A DNA stretch of 24,474 bases. It comes from an uncultured Clostridia bacterium. GTDB lineage: Bacteria; Bacillota; Clostridia; Oscillospirales; Acutalibacteraceae. The notes below the pieces were generated by a model. It worked only from the letters and a program-made list of their open reading frames with translations, was not told the DNA's origin and made no database searches. Shown here piece by piece: positions 1 through 6,600 of the stretch. How positions within the stretch are numbered: the first letter of the stretch is position 1; each line of letters begins with the position of its first letter. Location: NCBI GenBank assembly GCA_946497265.1, contig CAMMKL010000002.1, positions 1 to 24,474 of the forward strand, written 5' to 3'. The position numbers and the translations under genes are program-made.

Positions 1-882
1 CGGCCAACTCATAATACGGGGTCCTCGCTGCCCACCTACCCAGGTGGAACCCCTTGCGCGGCGCAAAATACCGTTGCTGGCGCCGTGATCGCCGCGCGAA
101 CCGTTATCCGAGGTGAAGACGATCAGCGTGTTATCGTAAACGCCCTGGCGCTTCAATTCATCCTCAAGCGCAGCCAGAGCCCAATCTACGGCCGCCACAC
201 AGGCACCGAAATCCCCATTTTCCGATTCATGCACAAAGCGTTCGGGCGCATAAAGGGGCAGGTGCACCTGCAAAGGGGAAAGATTCAGAAAAAAGGGCGA
301 TCCTTTGCTGCGGCGGATAAAACGTACGCATTGTTCCACATAGCGCTCGATCAGCCCCCGTTGATCCGGCTGCTCCTGAATGACCTCATCGTCTTCCAAA
401 AGAGGTAGAGGAGGAAAATCCTTGTCTACTTCCTCCACCGGCGCCCAAGTACGGCGCTGACGCCCCATGTCGTTGCTGTAGGGCAGTCCGTAATAATGAT
501 CATACCCGTATTTGGTAGGCAAAAATTCCGGTTGATCACCGCAGTGCCATTTTCCCACCAGCATGGTGCGGTAGCCTGCCTGCTTAAGCGCCTGCGGCAG
601 CGTAAATTCTTCATGGTTGATTCCGATCCCATGCCCGGGCATAAGCACCGCCTTGCCTTCAAAAGAGGAAAATCCGATTCGGTTGGGGTAACAGCCCGTC
701 ATCAGCGCGCCTCGGCTTGGGGAACATACCGGCGAAGGGGCATAAAAATCGGTGAATAAAATCCCGCCCTTCGCCAGTGCATCCACATGCGGGCTGCGAT
801 TTAATTGGGAGCCGTAACACCCCAAGTCACCATATCCCATATCGTCACAGTTAATGAGTAGTATATTTGGTTTTTCATTCAT
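1..882 (-). CDS. Sulfatase (S1 family, Cys-type), 3' truncated by window edge
   Basis: Hydrolyses sulfate esters, probably on sugars. I translated 294 codons from the ATG at 882 to the window edge, with no stop. The start reads MNEKPNILLINCDDMGYGDLG, and the DD pair (D13, D14) is the usual metal site. The formylglycine signature is C53-S-P-S-R57 followed by GALMTG. GKWHCG, the HLPL stretch and TSDNG near the right of the fragment also fit the alkaline-phosphatase-like sulfatase fold. There is no signal peptide, so it should act in the cytoplasm. The cysteine at position 53 means a maturase is needed, presumably an anaerobic radical-SAM sulfatase-maturing enzyme; none is visible here. It starts 14 bases after the oxidoreductase stop, so the two are co-transcribed. 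The family assignment is firm; the substrate (perhaps 6-sulfo-GlcNAc or sulfo-galactose from mucin) is inference. Confidence 0.93.
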   Translation of the reverse strand, partial: MNEKPNILLINCDDMGYGDLGCYGSQLNRSPHVDALAKGGILFTDFYAPSPVCSPSRGALMTGCYPNRIGFSSFEGKAVLMPGHGIGINHEEFTLPQALKQAGYRTMLVGKWHCGDQPEFLPTKYGYDHYYGLPYSNDMGRQRRTWAPVEEVDKDFPPLPLLEDDEVIQEQPDQRGLIERYVEQCVRFIRRSKGSPFFLNLSPLQVHLPLYAPERFVHESENGDFGACVAAVDWALAALEDELKRQGVYDNTLIVFTSDNGSRGDHGASNGILRRARGSTWVGGQRGPRIMSWP

Positions 883-896
883 ATAAATCCCTGCCT

Positions 897-2168
897 TTAT
901 AGCGATAAACCGTATTTTTGTACAAATTCTGAAAAATTCACTACCGTCTGTTCGGTGCGCGCCTTTTCTGCAGCGAACGCCATTAAATGGCTTTCCAAAG
1001 ACTGTGACACCTCCGTGGGCAAGTCATTCTTGCCGCTTGCTATGCTGCGTACAAAACTGCCCGTCAGCCCCCGGTCCCCGCCGTGGTGCCCCTCTGCCGG
1101 AACATCCAAATGAATTTTTGTCTTCTTCATTGTGCTGAAATCCCGATAGCTAATGAGGTTTCTCGCCATATCGCCCACAATTTCCCCTTTTGTACCCATA
1201 ATACGTACATGGCGGGTGATCTTACTGGAAAAAGCTGTGATGGTCAGCTGCGCCTCCACCCCGTTGAAAAAGGAAAGCCCCACCGTCTGATGATCCGGAA
1301 CGTTGTTGCCACAGCGGTATACGCACCGGCCGTAATCAGAATGAAACAAAGCATGTTCCAAATCATGCATAGGATCCTCCAGCTTTACTATCTCACTAAG
1401 GAAGTTTGCAGGCTCAAACCATTGGTATAGACGCACCGCGTTATAAGGGCACTCCTGGGCCGAGGGACATCCCCAGGCGCAATATTCGGGCGCGCCCGGC
1501 GGACAGTTCTCGGGACGGAATTCCAAAAGGGACCCGCTGGAAGACACAGACGCTACCGGCCCGCCCGCCAGCCAACGGAGGATGTCCAGATCATGACAGG
1601 ATTTTGCCAATACCAAAGGACTTGAGGCGGAAGAATCCTTCCAATGGCCGCGTACGTAGCTGTGCGCGAAGTGGTAAAAGCCGATATCTTCCTCATACTG
1701 GATGTTGGCCAATCGTCCTATCATGCCGCTGTCGAGCATGGATTTTATCTGCAGGAAGAACGGAGTATACCGCAGCACATGGCATATAGCAAAAATTTGC
1801 CCTTCCCCGCCGTGTGTACAATCCTTCCAGATACGCACGCATTCCTCCGCCGTGTTAGAAATCGGCTTTTCCAAGAGGACATGGTATCCGGCCTGCCGAG
1901 CAAGCAGGGCGGGGCTGTAGTGCATGCCGTCCTGGGTGCAGATAAAGGCCGCATCCGCCAGACGCGGCTGCCCAAACAGCTCTTCATACCCTGTAAAGCA
2001 ACGGTCGTCCGGTATGCCGTGCAGCTTCTGAAATTCCTTGCGACGCTGTTCGTTCGGCTCCGCCACGGCGGTGATCATGAGTTCATTCGGATGTTCCAGC
2101 GCGTATTTGCCGTATACATGACGGCCCCGGTCGCCGGCGCCTATTACAACGGCGGTTACTGTTTTCAT
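897..2168 (-). CDS. Gfo/Idh/MocA-family NAD(P)-dependent sugar oxidoreductase
   Basis: A 423-residue cytoplasmic dehydrogenase expected to oxidise or reduce a sugar or sugar derivative with NAD(P). The N-terminal Rossmann motif is GAGDRG (10-15). The conserved lysine is in EKPIS (E100-K101-P102), and the second catalytic-type motif is H192-D-L-D195. A cysteine cluster C222-x7-C230-x3-C234-x5-C240, ending in CPY, lies after the substrate domain begins; I recall this as a hallmark of one COG0673 subgroup. The ribosome site AAAGGGAG precedes the ATG at 2168. It is the first gene of the operon with the downstream sulfatase, which suggests work on a sugar exposed by desulfation, or a step of an oxidative glycoside-cleavage route. 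The GH109 glycosidase family shares this fold but I see no GH109 signature. The family is secure; the substrate is unknown. Confidence 0.93.
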   Translation of the reverse strand: MKTVTAVVIGAGDRGRHVYGKYALEHPNELMITAVAEPNEQRRKEFQKLHGIPDDRCFTGYEELFGQPRLADAAFICTQDGMHYSPALLARQAGYHVLLEKPISNTAEECVRIWKDCTHGGEGQIFAICHVLRYTPFFLQIKSMLDSGMIGRLANIQYEEDIGFYHFAHSYVRGHWKDSSASSPLVLAKSCHDLDILRWLAGGPVASVSSSGSLLEFRPENCPPGAPEYCAWGCPSAQECPYNAVRLYQWFEPANFLSEIVKLEDPMHDLEHALFHSDYGRCVYRCGNNVPDHQTVGLSFFNGVEAQLTITAFSSKITRHVRIMGTKGEIVGDMARNLISYRDFSTMKKTKIHLDVPAEGHHGGDRGLTGSFVRSIASGKNDLPTEVSQSLESHLMAFAAEKARTEQTVVNFSEFVQKYGLSL

Positions 2169-2200
2169 GTCCCCAACTCCCTTTCGGTTTCTTTGTTTTC

Positions 2201-2206
2201 ATTATA
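2201..2206 (-). promoter_or_regulatory. Possible -10 box for the oxidoreductase-sulfatase operon
   Basis: A perfect TATAAT on the minus strand lies about 33 bases before the oxidoreductase start. The best upstream -35 (TTGAAT, 2228-2233) is 21 bases away, which is too long for a good sigma-A promoter. Activation by the neighbouring AraC-type regulator would explain a weak -35; that is inference. Confidence 0.4.
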
Positions 2207-2318
2207 TGAGAATCTCCGCTTTTCCGCATTCAATATGTTGCGCATTATCTACATTTAATTGCGTTTTTCATAGGTAAAACTAGGTATTTCTTTCAACTCG
2301 TTTTCAAATTCATATTTA

Positions 2319-2327
2319 TGATATAAT
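2319..2327 (+). promoter_or_regulatory. Extended -10 promoter candidate upstream of the AraC regulator
   Basis: The sequence TGATATAAT is a complete extended -10 element (TG-n-TATAAT). No strong -35 is seen at 17 bases, as is common for extended -10 promoters. It would give a leader of about 120 bases before the regulator and lies upstream of a second, better promoter. Confidence 0.45.
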
Positions 2328-2390
2328 AAGGAATAAACCTTTTGGGATATAACTGATTATGTAACTTACGGCAGGGAATCTGGAAAGATC

Positions 2391-2418
2391 TTGCGACTGC
2401 CGGAATGAGATATATAAT
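2391..2418 (+). promoter_or_regulatory. Sigma-A promoter of the AraC regulator
   Basis: TTGCGA (2391-2396), a 16-base spacer and TATAAT (2413-2418) make a good housekeeping promoter. It ends 35 bases before the ATG at 2454, leaving room for the AAGGAG ribosome site at 2443-2448. Confidence 0.7.
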
Positions 2419-2453
2419 TAAAAACTTAACAATTCTGTTAGTAAGGAGAGGGC

Positions 2454-3329
2454 ATGCCAGTGGAGCACCGAGCCGTACGAGAAACCATCCCTGTACCCAG
2501 ACAGGATTTTCCAGTAATTATCCGTAAAACCTTGGTGAATCGGCCGCAAATGATATTTGGCGGGCATTTTCACCCACAATTTGAGCTTCTGTATATCAAA
2601 CGGGGGAAGCTTTCGCTTTGCTGCAACAAAACCGATCTGCAGCTTGAAGCAGGACAGCTTGCTGTTTTGAACCCCTACGACATTCACACTGCCTACAGTG
2701 AGAAGGGATTGCTTTATTACTACTGCGTAATACTAGACCCTAACTTTCTGGGCGGCGGATCCGGAGACGTTTGCTCTACCCGATATATCCAACCTTTTGC
2801 ACACGGAGACCTCCATTTTTCCAATGTCACAACCGCTACCGCGCCATGCAAGGAACTATTCGAGCGGCTGGTAAACGAATACACAACAGGCACACCCGGC
2901 TTTGAGCTGGCAATAAAGGCCGATCTGCTGCAAATTTTTCTGGAACTGTACCGCACTGTTCCCTTCTCCAAACTGAATGCGGCGGAACGGCAGATTCGTC
3001 AACGCGAGGGGAAACGCTTTCAGGTGCTTTTTCAATATCTGGACAATCACTATAACCAGAACATCACGTTGGATCAGATGGCGGAAATAGCGAATTACAG
3101 TATGTATTACTTTAGCCGGCTATTTCATCGGCTTACCGGCAAAAAGCCGATGGAATATCTGCGGAACTTGCGTTTACAAAAGTCAATGGAGCTGCTGCTT
3201 TCCGGTATGAGTGTAAGCGAAACCGCTATGCACTGTGGATTCAATTCCCCTAATTACTTCAGTAAAATTTTTCGGGAAGAATTCGGTCAGGCACCGAGTG
3301 CGTTTCTCGTTCCCCCTCGGGACCGTTAA
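2454..3329 (+). CDS. AraC-family transcriptional regulator with cupin sensor domain
   Basis: A 291-residue DNA-binding regulator. The N-terminal half has a cupin-type sugar-sensing barrel, with HFHPQFELLYI near residue 38 and an N-P-Y-D-I-H motif (the usual P-x-x-x-H position) near residue 80. The C-terminal 100 residues (about 192-287) form the double helix-turn-helix of AraC proteins, including ITLDQMAEIANYSMYYFSRLF and the second recognition unit ending GFNSPNYFSKIFREEFG. The start is supported by AAGGAG five bases upstream. It is transcribed divergently from the oxidoreductase-sulfatase operon, with a 285-base shared region, so that operon is the likely target. It is convergent with the GH101 gene, sharing a two-way terminator. 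The ligand is unknown. Confidence 0.94.
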   Translation: MPVEHRAVRETIPVPRQDFPVIIRKTLVNRPQMIFGGHFHPQFELLYIKRGKLSLCCNKTDLQLEAGQLAVLNPYDIHTAYSEKGLLYYYCVILDPNFLGGGSGDVCSTRYIQPFAHGDLHFSNVTTATAPCKELFERLVNEYTTGTPGFELAIKADLLQIFLELYRTVPFSKLNAAERQIRQREGKRFQVLFQYLDNHYNQNITLDQMAEIANYSMYYFSRLFHRLTGKKPMEYLRNLRLQKSMELLLSGMSVSETAMHCGFNSPNYFSKIFREEFGQAPSAFLVPPRDR

Positions 3330-3582
3330 TTTTAAGTCTGTTCTTCTTTCTTAAATAGTGGTTCAAAAAACTATGACTACAAGATAATGGGATACAAACA
3401 GCGCGACAGCGTAGACCATCTCGCATAAGCCGTTTTACAAGATCCCTTTTGGGGCGGCACCTGGTGTGTAACACCAGCGCGGCATGAACGCTTATAAAAA
3501 TAATGCCTATTTGGATCTAGAACAGGAAAGCGGTATCAGGCTCTTATGAAAAACAAAGAAAAGATCCCTTTATATTGAAAAG
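3330..3582. other. Non-coding gap after the AraC gene
   Basis: About 250 bases with no credible gene. It contains a small CTGGTG/CACCAG hairpin near 3454-3470 with no T-run, and otherwise mixed AT-rich sequence. No repeat or RNA gene was recognised. Confidence 0.5.
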
Positions 3583-3629
3583 AAACAGCGCACCCGTAGA
3601 GAAAAATCCTCTACGGGTGCGCTGTTTTT
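3583..3629. terminator. Two-way intrinsic terminator between AraC and GH101 genes
   Basis: A perfect 19-base stem (3583-3601 with 3609-3627) with a 7-base loop. T-runs follow on the plus strand (TTTTT), and TCTTTTC follows on the minus strand. It lies 26 bases after the GH101 stop and can also end the AraC transcript. Confidence 0.92.
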
Positions 3630-3655
3630 CTATCGATTTTCTTTTCGTTTTTGCG

Positions 3656-6600
3656 TTAGCTCTTCCGCTTTTTCAAAAGCAAGAGCATTCCCGCTGCGGT
3701 CACCGCCAGCAGGGAAACCGACGCTATCGGGGCGGCGTCACCTGTGGTCGGCGTTTCATTATTGTCATGGCCGCCGCTGGGCTCACTGGGTGTTTCACTT
3801 GGGTTGCCGGAATCGCCGCCTTGCTCTTCTCCCTTTTCCACCAAACCCGCTTCGGCCGATATCATTTTTGCAATCGCCGCCTGAATATAGACCATATCCG
3901 CTTCGCTCAGATCCTGAGACGCAAGGGCCTCGGCTTCCGCTATGGCCTCGCGTACCGCGTTGGCGCTTTCTTCGGTGTACTTGGAAAGATCAATGGCTTT
4001 GAGGTTTTCCAGCCATTTGTTCAACATCGTCTTATCGGCGCGTAGGCGCAGGGCACCCATTGCCTCCGTCAGAGCCCATCTGGCACTATTGACTTCCGTC
4101 TGAGTAGCGCCCGCGTCCTCATAGACCTTAACCGCCTCATCAAGCGCCGTTTTAAAGGCTTCCTTTGCCTCCATGTCGTCCACATAGTCATCTAGGTCAT
4201 ATCCCTGAGCTTTTTCAATCAGGACACCCAACTGCTGCTTATCGACCGCCTGACCGGCCGGAATCAATTTCTCCATGGCGTCTTCCAGAGCCTTATAAGC
4301 GGCGTCAAGATCGATCTTCATGGCTTCTTCGTCCTTTAGAAGCTCTCTGGCAGCCTTTAGCGCCTCCTTAAATGCGTCTTTCTCTGCGCCGTCCTGATAA
4401 TCCGCCATATCCAGCGCACCTGCGATGCCAACCAGTGCGTTCAGGGCGGTTTTATCACCCTTTTCAAATCCTACCGCCTGGATGATATCCACCAGGGCAC
4501 TCCAGGCGTTGTCTACCTGTTCCTGGGTGGCGTCGGGATCGTCGTATATCCTCTGTGCCGCGTCGAGTACACGCAGGAATTCCTGTTTTGCGGATTCAAC
4601 CAGCTTGTCAACGTCGCCGTTGTCTTTGTGGCCGTTGGCAATATCCAGGAAGATCTTAAGCGCCTGCTTGTCTACGGAAGTCAAACCGTTGACGGCCGCC
4701 TGGAGTTTATCCTTATATTCGTCTACCATCTGCTGCGTGAGATCTTCTACATCCATTTCCAGGATTCCTTTTGCTTCGGCCAAAGCATCCTGGAACTTCT
4801 GCCAACTTGCCATGGTGTAATCGCCCTGCTGCAAGTCCTTGTATTGATCGTACAGGGATTGCAGAGCGGAAGTATCCACATTGGTGGTGCTCACCACGTC
4901 CACATAGAAATCGTCGAACACCAGGTATCCGGTGAGCAGGTCGTTGCTGTCTACCAACTGCTTGATGGAAATATAGCAGTCGGGATCGTCGCCGGTGGTA
5001 AACTCGATTTCAATGTTCTGTCCGACCGGCTTGCGTTTGGAGGCGTCCGGCTGGTTCCCGTTTTCACCGATGGCGTAGGGTTCGCCGGTCTGCTCCATTG
5101 TCTTGCTGGCCAGCACCGTACCGTTTCCGGCGTTGGCTTCCAGCGCATACGCGCCGCCCTTGGGGGTGTAGTAAAGCATACCGACCCGATAGGTGGTGTT
5201 GGGCATCAGGCGCAGCACGGAAGGACGGGTACGGAACTGGATGCGGTTGGTGCCGCCGCCGTCGTAGTCGTTCTGTTTTACGCTGTAGTTGCCGTTGATG
5301 ACGTAGGACATGTACTGGTTGCCGCCCTTATTGAAGTCGGGGCTTTCGTCGGCCAGGTGTGCGCGCGACGAGTTGCTGCCGAATTCAAAGGCGCCAAACT
5401 GCATATCCACGTTTTCAAAATCGTCGAAATAGTAATGGTCGCCCATGTCGGTATGGGTGGGGTGTTCCCAGATGTGCACATCGTCTATTAAAACGACCGC
5501 ATCCGCATTCGGGCCGGCCGCTGCGGTAAAGCTGACGGTCGCCGTGCCGCTTTCGTCGGCGGTAAAGATCACACGCATACGGTTAAAGTAAGTACCTGCG
5601 TACTTATTGCCGAAAGATTTTTCTTTGGTATGGGTCAAATACGCCTCCTCGTGGGTGCCGTCCGGCAGATCCACGGCAAAGGTTACCCTGCGTTCGGCCT
5701 GATTGGCCACCTGCACCCAGGCGGAGAGGCTGTAGTCCTTGCCGGGGGTCAGCCCGCTGATTTCCTGAGAGATCACAGCGTCTTGCCGGCCAATCTGTAG
5801 GATATTGTTGTAGTTCTGATCCTTGATATAGGTAATGTGATCCACATTTCCTCCGGAAGAGGAACGCTCCCAAGCGGCGGAAGCATCCTGGTCTTTGAAG
5901 TTCTGGCCGTCAAAGCCCTGATCCTTTACCTGCTTATATTCGGACCAATTACCAGCCGTCTTGGTCTGTCCGGCGGTCGCTTCGTCCTTATAGATCACAT
6001 AGGGGGTTTGGGCTTCTGCGTCGATGGTGACCTGCCCGTTCTCTACCGGGAGGGTATCCACCAGTACTTTTCCGTTTTCGGTATTTTCATACAGCTTGAC
6101 GTTGCGGATCCCTTCCCAGGATTCCGGCAGGGTCCAGGTCGTGGAGCCGCCGTCGGGGTTCCAATGGTAGATCTTGGTTTCGTCCAACGGATTCCATGGG
6201 ATGAAGATCAGGCTGTCGGATTCGGTGTTGAATTTGCCGTCGCTGGTGTATTCGAGGTCGCAGATGGCATAGGTGTTGCCGTTTCTGGAAACATAAAGCT
6301 TGCCGTCCTTGACTTCGCTCACCACGCCGTTTTCAAACTCCATCTTCTGGTTGTCGTCATACCATTTCATGATGCCGAAGTATTGTAAATACTTGGTGAC
6401 CAAGTTCTGATTATAGAACAGGTCGATGCCCTCGTGCAGGTCGTACTGATCCTGCCAGGAGCCTACGCCGGGCTGCTGCACGCCCTTTAGCAGGGTGGAG
6501 ACATACGGGCTGTTGGCCGGGAAAGCATCCTGGATATTATTCTTCAGGAAGCGCTGCACGCGGCTGCCGTCGCCGCTGGTGGGATAGTGCAGGTCGGTGC

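Noticed and set aside
897..2168. GH109 alpha-N-acetylgalactosaminidase
   Set aside because: It would suit the mucin context, but the motifs (EKPIS, HDLD, CPY cysteine cluster) match ordinary COG0673 oxidoreductases and no GH109-specific segment was seen.
1644..2258. 204-codon plus-strand open frame opposite the oxidoreductase
   Set aside because: It is antisense to the Rossmann domain of a clear Gfo/Idh/MocA gene and has no recognisable motif.
4628..5491. 287-codon plus-strand open frame inside the GH101 gene
   Set aside because: It lies antisense to well-defined galactose-binding and FIVAR regions. Its product is a low-information Val/Gly/His-rich string with no motif and no ribosome site was seen.
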